Part shown: piece by piece, positions 1 through 8,132 of the stretch
Layout: each line of letters starts with the position of its first letter
Numbering within the stretch: position 1 is the first letter of the stretch
Assembly: GCF_003946655.1 (NCBI RefSeq)
Contig: NZ_RHOV01000001.1
Span: 1-64,000 of the forward strand
Direction: 5' to 3'
Length of the DNA stretch: 64,000 bases
Source: Lapidilactobacillus achengensis
GTDB lineage: Bacteria > Bacillota > Bacilli > Lactobacillales > Lactobacillaceae
The notes under the pieces: model-generated
Seen by the model: the letters and a program-made list of their open reading frames with translations, nothing else
Databases searched by the model: none
Told to the model about the DNA's origin: nothing
Translations under genes and position numbers: made by a program

Positions 1-259
1 GCGAGAGTGGCAACACGGAATCACACATTGAATCAGTAACGTGAGAAAAAATAGTCAGTATGTACTAACAGCCAGATTGGTGCCATCAGTATTCAGATAA
101 TTCTAGCAAATATCTTTATTACTAAAACCCACGTTAACTTGACGCCATCGCAGCGCGCGCTTTGTTTTTAAAAGTAAGAGAAATATCGTATAATGGAACC
201 AGTGAGAAGATTTCAAGGTGAGCGCCAAGGCGCGCACCGTTTTTTAATGAGGTGTAGAA
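1..259. other. Gene-free left edge with uvrC promoter
   Basis: No convincing coding region is visible here on either strand. A perfect -10 box TATAAT lies at 189-194; its -35 is weak (T-rich stretch at 162-171). The uvrC ribosome-binding site AGGTG sits at 250-254. Whatever gene precedes uvrC lies outside the window. Confidence 0.5.
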
Positions 260-2047
260 TTGGCTTCTGAACATTTAGAGCATAAGTTAGCGTTATTGCC
301 AGATTTGCCTGGCTGTTATTTGATGAAGAATCTGAACGCCCAGATTATATATGTTGGCAAAGCGAAAAATTTAAAGAATCGCGTGCGCTCATATTTCAAA
401 AGTAGCCACACCGGGAAAACCGAACGTCTAGTCGCGGAGATCGTGGATTTCGAAACGATCATCACATCAACGGACAAGGAAGCTTTTCTACTGGAAATCA
501 CCTTGATCCAGAAATATCAGCCCTATTACAACATTCGTTTGAAGCAGGGCAGTGGGTATCCCTATATTAAAATCACGAACGAACGTGATCCGCGCATCAT
601 GATCACAGGGGAAATCAAAAAAGATGGCGCTTATTATTTCGGGCCGTACACCAATGTTTACGCGGCTGAGGAAACGATGCATTTCTTGCAGAAGGTTTAT
701 CCTTTGCGCCGCTGTGCCGGTCATTTAGGGCGGCCTTGCCTGTATTATCATATGGGGCAGTGTTTGGGCGCTTGTTTCCGCGAGGTGCCTGAGGCGGAAT
801 ATCAGGCCCAAATTGAGAAAATCAAGCGGTTCCTTAATGGGCAAGTGGGTGCGGTGAAGCAGAAGTTGACGCGGGAAATGAATACGGCGGCGACTAGTTT
901 ACAGTTTGAGCGGGCCGCGGAATTACGGGATCAGCTGCATTACATTGATGCGACCGTCGAGAAACAGAAAATTATTTCCAACGATAATACGCCGCGGGAT
1001 ATTTTCGGTTATTATTTGGATAAGGGGTGGATGTCGGTCCAAATTTTCTTCATTCGCCAAGCGCGTCTGATGAAGCGGACCAAGCGCTTATTCCCAGTGG
1101 TCACAGATGAACCCATGGAAGAATTGAGTACGTTTATTTTGCAGTTTTACAATCGAAAGAACAATGTTTTGCCCAAAGAGATCTTGGTACCGAAGGAGTT
1201 GGATCATCAAGTTCTGAGTGAGATTTTGCAGGTGCCCGTCAAGACACCGGTGCGCGGGCGCAAGCGTGAATTGCAGGCGCTGGCGAATAAGAACGCGAAA
1301 TTGGTGCTGAATGAGAAGTTTCGCTTATTGGAGTTGGACGAACGACAGACCATTGGGGCGCAAAACGAAATATTGGCGGCCTTGGGCTTACCAACGGGCC
1401 ACGTGATCGAGGCCTTTGACCATTCCCATATCCAGGGGACGGATCCGGTGTCGGCGATGGTCAGTTTTCTCGACGGGCGCCCGGACAAACATAATTACCG
1501 TAAGTATAAGTTGCGCGGTGAGGTCGAACATCAGCGTGGCGCCGATGAAGCCGCCAATACGCGGGAAGTGATCCGCCGCCGCTATACCCGTCTGCTTAAG
1601 GAAGGGCAGAATTTGCCCGATCTCATTCTGATGGATGGAGGCATTATTGAAATGGCCGCCGCGAAAGATGTCTTGGAAAATGAACTCAATTTATTCATTC
1701 CGGTGGCGGGGATGGTCAAGAACGACAAGCACAAAACGGCGCAGCTGATTTTCGGCGAGGCTGGGACTCCGGTAACGTTGGATCCCAAATCTCAGGGCTT
1801 CTATCTGTTGCAACGCATCCAAGATGAAGTCCACCGCTTCGCGATCACCTTCCATCGGCAAACTCGGAGTAAGAACGCCTTGTCATCACGTTTAGAAACG
1901 ATCCAAGGTGTGGGACCCAAGACCCGCACGAAATTACTGAAGCATTTCGGGTCACTGAAGAAAATCAAAAGCGCCTCATTGGCGGATCTGCAAGCACTAG
2001 GCATTTCCAAAACCGTCGCGCAAACAATCAAGCTGTCGATTCAATGA
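260..2047 (+). CDS. uvrC: UvrABC system protein C (excinuclease subunit)
   Basis: UvrC makes both incisions around bulky DNA lesions in cytoplasmic nucleotide-excision repair, after UvrAB has located the damage. The 595-residue product has the family order: an N-terminal GIY-YIG nuclease (about 10-95, with GCYLMKN and IYVGKAKNLKNRV), a UVR motif near 205-240 (FERAAELRDQL) that contacts UvrB, an RNase H-like second nuclease domain in the middle (AFDHSHIQGT), and a C-terminal helix-hairpin-helix pair (IQGVGPKTRTKLLKHFGS). The length is normal. The start is TTG, chosen because AGGTG lies at 250-254 and the GIY-YIG domain follows directly. It appears to be a single-gene unit ending in a terminator that overlaps its stop codon. 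Confidence 0.97.
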   Translation: MASEHLEHKLALLPDLPGCYLMKNLNAQIIYVGKAKNLKNRVRSYFKSSHTGKTERLVAEIVDFETIITSTDKEAFLLEITLIQKYQPYYNIRLKQGSGYPYIKITNERDPRIMITGEIKKDGAYYFGPYTNVYAAEETMHFLQKVYPLRRCAGHLGRPCLYYHMGQCLGACFREVPEAEYQAQIEKIKRFLNGQVGAVKQKLTREMNTAATSLQFERAAELRDQLHYIDATVEKQKIISNDNTPRDIFGYYLDKGWMSVQIFFIRQARLMKRTKRLFPVVTDEPMEELSTFILQFYNRKNNVLPKEILVPKELDHQVLSEILQVPVKTPVRGRKRELQALANKNAKLVLNEKFRLLELDERQTIGAQNEILAALGLPTGHVIEAFDHSHIQGTDPVSAMVSFLDGRPDKHNYRKYKLRGEVEHQRGADEAANTREVIRRRYTRLLKEGQNLPDLILMDGGIIEMAAAKDVLENELNLFIPVAGMVKNDKHKTAQLIFGEAGTPVTLDPKSQGFYLLQRIQDEVHRFAITFHRQTRSKNALSSRLETIQGVGPKTRTKLLKHFGSLKKIKSASLADLQALGISKTVAQTIKLSIQ

Positions 2048-2058
2048 CGGCTTTTTTT
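2032..2058 (+). terminator. Intrinsic terminator overlapping the uvrC stop
   Basis: GCTGTC (2032-2037) pairs with GACGGC (2046-2051) with one G-U pair, followed by seven T residues. The stem includes the last codons and the TGA of uvrC, so coding and termination share bases. Confidence 0.65.
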
Positions 2059-2159
2059 GTTGGGCAGGTGGGCCAGCGGGCGGAGCGAAGCGGGCGCCAA
2101 GAACGGGACGGCCAGAGGCATATTTCCCTTCAGTCCAGGGTTTCATGAATAAATAAAAG

Positions 2160-2204
2160 AATTTTCGCAAAAATAGTGCATAAATATAAAATATGGTGTA
2201 TACT
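2160..2204 (+). promoter_or_regulatory. Promoter region of the fused transporter with a CodY-like box
   Basis: TATACT at 2199-2204 is a good -10; no strong -35 precedes it. The 15-mer at 2160-2174 (AATTTTCGCAAAAAT) matches 12 of 15 positions of the CodY consensus AATTTTCWGAAAATT. CodY control of an amino-acid transporter would be typical of Firmicutes, but the match is imperfect and the region is AT-rich, so this is tentative. Confidence 0.35.
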
Positions 2205-2235
2205 AATGCTATTAATTTGGTAGAGGATGTTTTTG

Positions 2236-3732
2236 ATGAAAACAATCAAGCAGAAAATTGGGGCATTATTGGTACTAGGCTTATTGCTGGTCAGTAGTTT
2301 CAGCGGGTTGGTCAATTTGCGACCGGCGCAAGCAGCGGCGACCACCGATCCAACTTTGACCGCGATCAAGAAGCGTGGCTATATGGTTTTGGGCGTTTCC
2401 GCGGACTATCCCCCTTACGAGTTCCACAAGACAATCAATGGGGAAGACAAGATCGTCGGCTTCGACATCGCCTTGGCGCGGCAGATTGCCAAGGACATCG
2501 GCGTTGAACTGCATATCAAGGAAATGGGTTTTGATTCCTTGCTCGGTAGTTTGAAAACCGGCAAAGCGGACATGATCGTTTCGGCGATGACACCAACGCC
2601 GGAACGGAAGAAAGAGGTGGCGTTCTCCGATTCTTACTTAACCGTGGGCCAATCGGTGGTCGTCCGTAAAGATGATTTGGATAAATATAAGAGCGTGATG
2701 GATTTCAAGGGTGAGAAGGTCGGCGTTCAGAAACAGACCACCCAAGAAACTGTGGCCAAAGATGAACTGGCGGGGGCCCAGATCACCTCGTTGGAGAAAG
2801 TGACGGATTTGATTCTCAACTTGCAACAAAAGAAGGTTGCTGGGGTCGTGGTCGAAGAACCGGTGGCGGCCGCTTATGTCCAAACTAACTCAGCCTTGGC
2901 CTTATCCAAGGTCAAGTTCACCAACTCGGATTATGATTGCGCGGTGGCGGTGCCCAAGGACGCGCCAGCTTACTTGGCCAGCGTTAATCAAACCATTCGG
3001 AAGGTCAAGAAGAACGGCCAATTTACGGAATGGCGGAAAGAAGCTAATGCACAAATGTTGACCAAGCAGAACTTTCTGCAAGGTTATGGGAGCTATTTCC
3101 TTAAAGGTACTGGGATCACGATTGTGTTGACCATTATTGGTGTTTTCTTCGGGAGTCTCTTGGGCACCTTACTAGCCTTGATGAAACGGGCCAAAAACAA
3201 GTTAGTCAAAGCTATCGCCGTGGTTTATATTCAGTATTTCCGGGGCACCCCGTTGCTGGTCCAGGTTTTTATGATCTACTTCGGCACCCAAATCCTGCAT
3301 CTGAATGTCTCTGCCTTCGCCTCCGCGGCGATTGCCTTGGCCTTAAATTCCGGGGCCTATGTTTCTGAAGTCATTCGTTCTGGGATCGAGGCGGTGGCCA
3401 AGGGTCAATCAGAAGCGGCCCGTTCTTTAGGCCTTTCCCAGAAACAAACGATGCGCTTAGTCGTTTTGCCGCAAGCCATCAAGACGATTCTACCTGCTTT
3501 AGGGAACGAATTTATCTCACTCTTAAAGGAATCGGCGATCGTCAGTGTGATCGGGGTCGGCGAATTGATGTTCCAGACCAGTGTGGTTCAGGGCTCAAGC
3601 TTCAAACCATTCTTACCATTGGTGATCACTTCTCTGATTTACTTCGTGTTGACCTTGTTGCTCTCCTTGCTCCTGAAATATTTCGAAAAGAAGTTGCACG
3701 CCAAGGATTCAATCAACCAAGCCGCCGATTAA
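2236..3732 (+). CDS. glnP: Amino-acid ABC transporter, substrate-binding protein fused to permease (GlnP type)
   Basis: A single 498-residue polypeptide carries both the extracellular receptor and the membrane channel of a polar amino-acid (probably glutamine/glutamate) importer. It has a signal-anchor-like hydrophobic start, an SBP family 3 domain (about 40-265; MVLGVSADYPPYEF, MIVSAMTPTPERKKEVAFS), then a permease domain of the His/Glu/Gln/Arg type (about 285-490) with several membrane helices and the ATPase-coupling EAA loop (SEAARSLGLSQ). The start is ATG 2236 because AGAGG (2222-2226) is well spaced from it but abuts the earlier in-frame ATG at 2227. No ATPase subunit gene (glnQ) lies nearby, so the partner must be encoded elsewhere. 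Confidence 0.9.
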   Translation: MKTIKQKIGALLVLGLLLVSSFSGLVNLRPAQAAATTDPTLTAIKKRGYMVLGVSADYPPYEFHKTINGEDKIVGFDIALARQIAKDIGVELHIKEMGFDSLLGSLKTGKADMIVSAMTPTPERKKEVAFSDSYLTVGQSVVVRKDDLDKYKSVMDFKGEKVGVQKQTTQETVAKDELAGAQITSLEKVTDLILNLQQKKVAGVVVEEPVAAAYVQTNSALALSKVKFTNSDYDCAVAVPKDAPAYLASVNQTIRKVKKNGQFTEWRKEANAQMLTKQNFLQGYGSYFLKGTGITIVLTIIGVFFGSLLGTLLALMKRAKNKLVKAIAVVYIQYFRGTPLLVQVFMIYFGTQILHLNVSAFASAAIALALNSGAYVSEVIRSGIEAVAKGQSEAARSLGLSQKQTMRLVVLPQAIKTILPALGNEFISLLKESAIVSVIGVGELMFQTSVVQGSSFKPFLPLVITSLIYFVLTLLLSLLLKYFEKKLHAKDSINQAAD

Positions 3733-3846
3733 CAGCGCTTGATTGAAGTTCCCAGCGTGAGTGGCCTTTGGGGTAGCTAGATCTGGTGGCTCTCTAGCCT
3801 GTTGCTGTTGCTCAAGGGGTAGCACCACACCACCAGTTGACCAAGC
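3733..3846. other. Imperfect hairpin region between the transporter and its terminator
   Basis: AGCGCTTG near 3734 can pair with CAAGCGC near 3842, enclosing GCTAGA/TCTAGC and CCTT/AAGG pairings and two GGGGTAGC-like blocks. It loosely resembles the reverse complement of the long hairpin modules at 17077 and 45375, but the similarity is too weak to call it a copy. Confidence 0.3.
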
Positions 3847-3856
3847 GCCAAAAAAG

Positions 3857-3903
3857 CACCGCCATTCAGCGTCGAGAAAACGCGGAATGGCGGTGTTTTT
3901 TTG
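3857..3903. terminator. Bidirectional intrinsic terminator
   Basis: A perfect 11-bp stem, CACCGCCATTC (3857-3867) with GAATGGCGGTG (3885-3895), is followed by a T run and preceded by six A residues. It can stop transcription of the glutamine-type transporter from the left and back up the fructose operon from the right. Confidence 0.85.
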
Positions 3904-3937
3904 TTGGGCCAGGTGTGCCCAAGTCATTTTGGTGGCG

Positions 3938-3970
3938 AAAACCCCTGTGACGTCATCGGCGTCACAGGGG
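3938..3970 (-). terminator. Intrinsic terminator of the fructose operon
   Basis: CCCCTGTGACG (3942-3952) and CGTCACAGGGG (3960-3970) form a perfect 11-bp stem with a 7-nt loop. On the minus strand it is followed by four T residues and lies 65 bp after the fruA stop. Confidence 0.7.
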
Positions 3971-4034
3971 TCAGCTGGGTACTTTTATGAGACTTTGTTG
4001 CGGTGGAATCGATGTTCTAGGAATTCATGGCCCT

Positions 4035-6017
4035 TCAGTGTTTGGTTTTGGCGGTCAGACCAGATTTACTATCTGGTAATGGCTTCTTCCACAAACCAAG
4101 GATCAAGGCAGAAATCACGGAACCAATGATCACGGAAAGCAGATAGGCTAGCTTGTGGTCCGCCAGCGGTAAGACGAACAGGCCACCGTGAGGCGCGGGA
4201 ACGTTGACGCCAAAGGCCTGGGAGATCCCGCCACCGATCGCGGCGCCAATGACGCTGGAAGTGATCACGCGCAAAGGATCTGACGCGGCGAAAGGAATGG
4301 CGCCTTCGGTAATGAAGGAAATCCCTAAGATATAGTTACTCAAACCTGAATTGCGTTCTGATTTGGTCCATTTGTTCGGCCAGATCGTGGTCGCCAAGGC
4401 GATTGCCAGCGGTGGCACCATCCCACCGACCATCACGGCGGCCATCAAAGCGCCATTTTGGGTGGTTTCAAAAGCACCAATGGCAAAGACGTAAGCAGCC
4501 TTGTTGAAGGGGCCACCCATGTCGATGGCCATCATTCCGGCCAGTAGCGCACCGAGAACGACGGCGTTGGCGGTGCCCATGTTGTTCAAGAAGTTGGTCA
4601 GGCCCAGATTGATCATGCTGAAAATCGGGTCAACAATGAAGAACATGATGCCGCCTGTCAGCAATAAACCGAGGATCGGGAAGATAAAGATGGGTTTCAA
4701 ACCGTCCAGTGATTTCGGTAGGTTTTTGAAGACTTTTTTCAGCCAAAGGACAATGAAGCCGGCGATGAAACCAGCGGCTAACCCACCTAAGAAGCCAGCG
4801 GGACTCTTGGAACTGACGACGCTCATGCTGGCCTGGCTGGCCATGTAACCACCGACTAAACCGGGCATTAATGCCGGTCGATCACCAATTGCTTCGGCGA
4901 TGTAGGCCGCCAAAACAGGAATCAGAAAACTGAACGCGGCGTTCCCAATTTGGTTGGGGAAGGTGAACCACAGGGATTGGTCACCAACGAAACGTTCCAG
5001 CAAGAAAGAAATTGCCATGATGATCCCGCCGGCAACGACGAAGGGCAGCATGTGGGAGATCCCGTTCATCAACTGACCATAGGCTTTGTGGCCGATCGAT
5101 TCGTGATCAGCTTCGCCTTGGTCAGCGGCCGTTGCGGCGACGGCATCGCCGTCCGCATGGTAGATCGCGCCTTGTTCGTTGAGGGTCTTTTCGATTAGTT
5201 CATGGGGTTTCTTGATTCCGTCAATGACGGGGCGGTTCAATAGATGCTTGCCGGAGAAACGCGCCATTTCGACTTGTTTATCGGCGGCAATGATCACCCC
5301 TTTGGCCCGTTTGATATCGGCGGCGGTCAGTTGGTGTTTGACCCCATCAGAACCGTTTGTTTCAACTTTGATCGCGACACCCATTGCTTCGGCCTCTTTG
5401 ATCAAGGCCGCTTCAGCCATGTAGGTGTGGGCGATCCCAGTGGGGCAGGCGGTAACCGCGACCACAAAAGGTTTTTCTGTTGCTTCTGGGGTTGCTGCGG
5501 GGCTGGTTTGCGCGGCCTGAGCTTGCTCTGCTGCCGCTTCGGCCGCTTCTTTAGCGTCCTTGGCCGCTTGGGCGGCGCCGAATAATTGCTGAACTTCTTC
5601 TGGTGTTTGCGCTTGTTTCAGCTTGGCCACCAGGTCAGGATCGATCAATAATGAGGAAAGCGCGGATAATGCTTGTAAGTGGGCGTTGTTGGCCCCAGCC
5701 GGTGCGGCGATCATAAAGAAGAGATGAACAGGTTGGCCGTCCAGCGCGTTATAGTCAACGCCTTGATTACTTTTGGCGAAAAGAACGGCCGCGCGGGCGA
5801 CCGCGTCAGTCTTGGCATGGGGCATGGCGATCCCATCACCGATCCCGGTGGTTGATTCAGCCTCACGTTTCAAAATGGCCGCGCGATAGGTCGGCACATC
5901 TTGGACAACGCCGGCTTGGTGGTAACGGTCGATCATTTCATCGATGGCCGCTTCTTTCGTGGTTGCTTTGAGATCCATGATCATGGCATCTTTGATCAGT
6001 AAATCTTGAACTTTCAT
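4035..6017 (-). CDS. fruA: Fructose-specific PTS enzyme IIABC
   Basis: FruA takes up fructose through the membrane and phosphorylates it to fructose 1-phosphate with phosphate relayed from PEP via HPr. The 660-residue protein has IIA at about 1-145 (phospho-His67 in IAMPHAKT), an Ala/Gln-rich linker at 146-180, IIB at about 182-285 (phospho-Cys191 in CPTGIAHT), and a multi-helix IIC channel at about 310-650. All three domains and both phosphorylation sites are intact. The ribosome-binding site GGGAGG is well placed before ATG. It is the last gene of fruR-fruK-fruA, 71 bp after fruK; the product of FruA is the substrate of FruK. Confidence 0.95.
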   Translation of the reverse strand: MKVQDLLIKDAMIMDLKATTKEAAIDEMIDRYHQAGVVQDVPTYRAAILKREAESTTGIGDGIAMPHAKTDAVARAAVLFAKSNQGVDYNALDGQPVHLFFMIAAPAGANNAHLQALSALSSLLIDPDLVAKLKQAQTPEEVQQLFGAAQAAKDAKEAAEAAAEQAQAAQTSPAATPEATEKPFVVAVTACPTGIAHTYMAEAALIKEAEAMGVAIKVETNGSDGVKHQLTAADIKRAKGVIIAADKQVEMARFSGKHLLNRPVIDGIKKPHELIEKTLNEQGAIYHADGDAVAATAADQGEADHESIGHKAYGQLMNGISHMLPFVVAGGIIMAISFLLERFVGDQSLWFTFPNQIGNAAFSFLIPVLAAYIAEAIGDRPALMPGLVGGYMASQASMSVVSSKSPAGFLGGLAAGFIAGFIVLWLKKVFKNLPKSLDGLKPIFIFPILGLLLTGGIMFFIVDPIFSMINLGLTNFLNNMGTANAVVLGALLAGMMAIDMGGPFNKAAYVFAIGAFETTQNGALMAAVMVGGMVPPLAIALATTIWPNKWTKSERNSGLSNYILGISFITEGAIPFAASDPLRVITSSVIGAAIGGGISQAFGVNVPAPHGGLFVLPLADHKLAYLLSVIIGSVISALILGLWKKPLPDSKSGLTAKTKH

Positions 6018-6088
6018 GTTAAACCTCCCAGAGTTTTTTCCTTATTTCTTCCAATTAAAGTTGCGAAAATCCGCAAGTTTGTTGCCGC

Positions 6089-7003
6089 TTAACGAACTGT
6101 GGTGATCTTGATTTGCGGGCGAATCGCCTCGATTTGCGTCCGATCCGCAATATCCTCAGTAAAGGCGGTGGCGCTGCCGCAAGCCAAGCCGTACTCAAAG
6201 GCCTGAACAGGATCATGATGTTGACTGAATTCACCTACAAATCCGGCAATCATTGAGTCGCCGGCGCCCACGGAGTTGACCACCGCTCCTTGTGGCGCCG
6301 CGGAATGATAAATGTGATCCGCCGTAATCAAGTAGGCGCCGGCGCCAGCCATGGAGATCAGCACATGTTGTGCGCCAGCAGTCAGTAAGCGCTGACCATG
6401 AGCCAACAGCTCGTCATCATTGGCAAAAGTAGTCTGGAACAGTTCGGCTAATTCGTGATGGTTAGGCTTGATGACCAAAGGGTGGGCTGGTAAGGTATCC
6501 AGCAGGGCTTGGCCGGTGGTGTCGACCACAAAGTCGGCGCCTTGCGCTTTGGTCAATTTGATCAATTGCGCGTAGAAATCGGTGGGTAGATCAGGTAAAA
6601 GACTGCCTGACATGATCACCACGTCCCCTGGTTTGAGTTGGTGGAATTTGGCGGTGAAGGCGGCGATCTCCGTCGTGGTTACTTGAGGGCCCGGCGCGTT
6701 GAGTTCGGTTTCTTCGCCAGCGCTGAGTTTGACGTTGATGCGACTATTGGCGGCGATTTGGGTGAAGTCGCTGTCGATTTGTTTCGCGTCCAGGGATTGT
6801 TGGACAAAGTGACCGGTGAAGCCGCCGAGAAATCCCCAAGCCCGATTACCGACGGCCAACTGATTGAGGATTTGGGAAACATTGATTCCCTTGCCCCCAG
6901 CAAGATATGCTGTTTCCTTGAGACGATTGACTTGGCCCAATGCCAGCGCTTCACCACGCATAATGTAGTCGATGGCTGGATTGACCGTAATGGTGTAAAT
7001 CAT
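6089..7003 (-). CDS. fruK: 1-phosphofructokinase
   Basis: FruK phosphorylates fructose 1-phosphate to fructose 1,6-bisphosphate, feeding PTS-imported fructose into glycolysis. The 304-residue protein is a PfkB/ribokinase-family kinase: N-terminal TVNPAIDYIM, the GGKGINVSQIL substrate segment, MSGSLLP, and the C-terminal GAGDSMIAGF motif with the catalytic Asp. Its ATG overlaps the fruR stop in an ATGA, implying translational coupling. LacC (tagatose-6-phosphate kinase) is the nearest alternative, but fruA downstream and fruR upstream favour FruK. Confidence 0.95.
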   Translation of the reverse strand: MIYTITVNPAIDYIMRGEALALGQVNRLKETAYLAGGKGINVSQILNQLAVGNRAWGFLGGFTGHFVQQSLDAKQIDSDFTQIAANSRINVKLSAGEETELNAPGPQVTTTEIAAFTAKFHQLKPGDVVIMSGSLLPDLPTDFYAQLIKLTKAQGADFVVDTTGQALLDTLPAHPLVIKPNHHELAELFQTTFANDDELLAHGQRLLTAGAQHVLISMAGAGAYLITADHIYHSAAPQGAVVNSVGAGDSMIAGFVGEFSQHHDPVQAFEYGLACGSATAFTEDIADRTQIEAIRPQIKITTVR

Positions 7004-7758
7004 AAAGTCAGCTCCTTGATGTTAGTTTGATGATAATGTTGCCGGATCTTATCGGGAATATGATTGGTGACCAACGCCGTCAACTGTTGTAAGTTGCCGA
7101 ACGTGGCGAAGGCCATTTCTGAGAACTTGGACGCGTCGGTCATCACCACCGTTTGTTTGGCGTGACTGATGGCGACTTTCTTGACACTGGCCTCATCAAT
7201 GCTTGGGGTCATTAGATCGCCGGAAGGTGCGACGGCGTTAGTGCCGATCAGCGCCAGATCGAAGCGATACTGAGCCAAGTCATTGACTGTCGGCGCGCCG
7301 ACTAAGGCTTTGGTATCATTCTTCAAGCGTCCGGCCGGTAAATTCACCGTCAATTCCAATTCAGACAGGCGAGCGGCGGTTGTGATGCTGTTGGTCATCA
7401 GGGTCAATCCGTGGCATTCACTTAAATAGGGAATGATTTCTTGCACGGTACTGCCCGCGTCCAGGAAAATAAATTGTTGCTGATGAAGATATTGCTGAGC
7501 CACGTATTCCGCAATCTTACCCTTCTCCGAACGATGTAGCTGTTCACGATCGGTTTGAGCTTGATCGGTGGTTAGGTGGGCCAACAAACGAGCGCCACCA
7601 TGGATCCGTTCCAGTAAACCTTGCTTTTCCAGTTCGTCCAGATCACGGCGAATCGTGGATTCCGACGCGTCGGTCAGGCGCACGAGTTCGTTGATCTTAC
7701 AAATCTGCTGGTTCGCCAGCAACTGGAGAATGATTTGGTACCGTTGTTCAGTTAACAT
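7000..7758 (-). CDS. fruR: Fructose operon regulator, DeoR family
   Basis: A 252-residue transcriptional repressor of the DeoR sugar-phosphate-responsive family. It has an N-terminal winged helix-turn-helix (about 1-57; LTDASESTIRRDLDELEKQGL) and a C-terminal phosphosugar-sensing fold (FLDAGSTVQEI, LMTNSI, IGTNAV). It presumably represses fruRKA until fructose 1-phosphate accumulates, as known for other FruR proteins of this type. The ribosome-binding site GAGGTGAG precedes ATG. A perfect palindrome covering its own -35 box (7796-7813) is the likely autoregulatory operator. Confidence 0.93.
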   Translation of the reverse strand: MLTEQRYQIILQLLANQQICKINELVRLTDASESTIRRDLDELEKQGLLERIHGGARLLAHLTTDQAQTDREQLHRSEKGKIAEYVAQQYLHQQQFIFLDAGSTVQEIIPYLSECHGLTLMTNSITTAARLSELELTVNLPAGRLKNDTKALVGAPTVNDLAQYRFDLALIGTNAVAPSGDLMTPSIDEASVKKVAISHAKQTVVMTDASKFSEMAFATFGNLQQLTALVTNHIPDKIRQHYHQTNIKELTL

Positions 7759-7776
7759 TGACTCACCTCATGACAG

Positions 7777-7813
7777 ATAATAAATGATTTTCGCAGAAAA
7801 AGCAAGCTTTTTC
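7777..7813 (-). promoter_or_regulatory. fruR promoter with overlapping palindromic operator
   Basis: On the minus strand TTGCTT (7805-7800), a 17-bp spacer and TATTAT (7782-7777) make a good vegetative promoter. A perfect palindrome, GAAAAAGC-AA-GCTTTTTC (7796-7813), covers the -35 box, so a bound dimer would block RNA polymerase. FruR is the obvious candidate ligand because the site lies just upstream of its own gene. Confidence 0.6.
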
Positions 7814-8065
7814 CGTCAGAAACAATCAAAATATTTCAAAAGATTCGTCACGAACAGTAAATTAGGAAAACGCCACCAAAACTGTTTCACTGGGGCTGAC
7901 CGCTCGGTGCCAACTTCTGAGGGCGGATGACAGGAAATGATTGTTTTGATCGCCTTGATTGTTTTCACGCTGAAGGTGACGCGGCGCCGACAGGGAAGTC
8001 AAATCAGGGCCCACAGAAAATAATGCCACGGATTAACGCTATTCTTAGTTTTTTGCCCGATAATT

Positions 8066-8074
8066 TGGTATCAT
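8066..8074 (+). promoter_or_regulatory. obgE promoter, extended -10
   Basis: TGGTATCAT (8066-8074) is an extended -10 element 59 bp before the obgE start; no good -35 is visible. The rest of 7814-8065 between the divergent fruR and obgE genes shows no other feature that I can support. Confidence 0.45.
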
Positions 8075-8132
8075 AGGTAATGAACTTTTAGACGTTAAGT
8101 CAAGTTGCAGGAATTAGGAGGATGGATCACCC

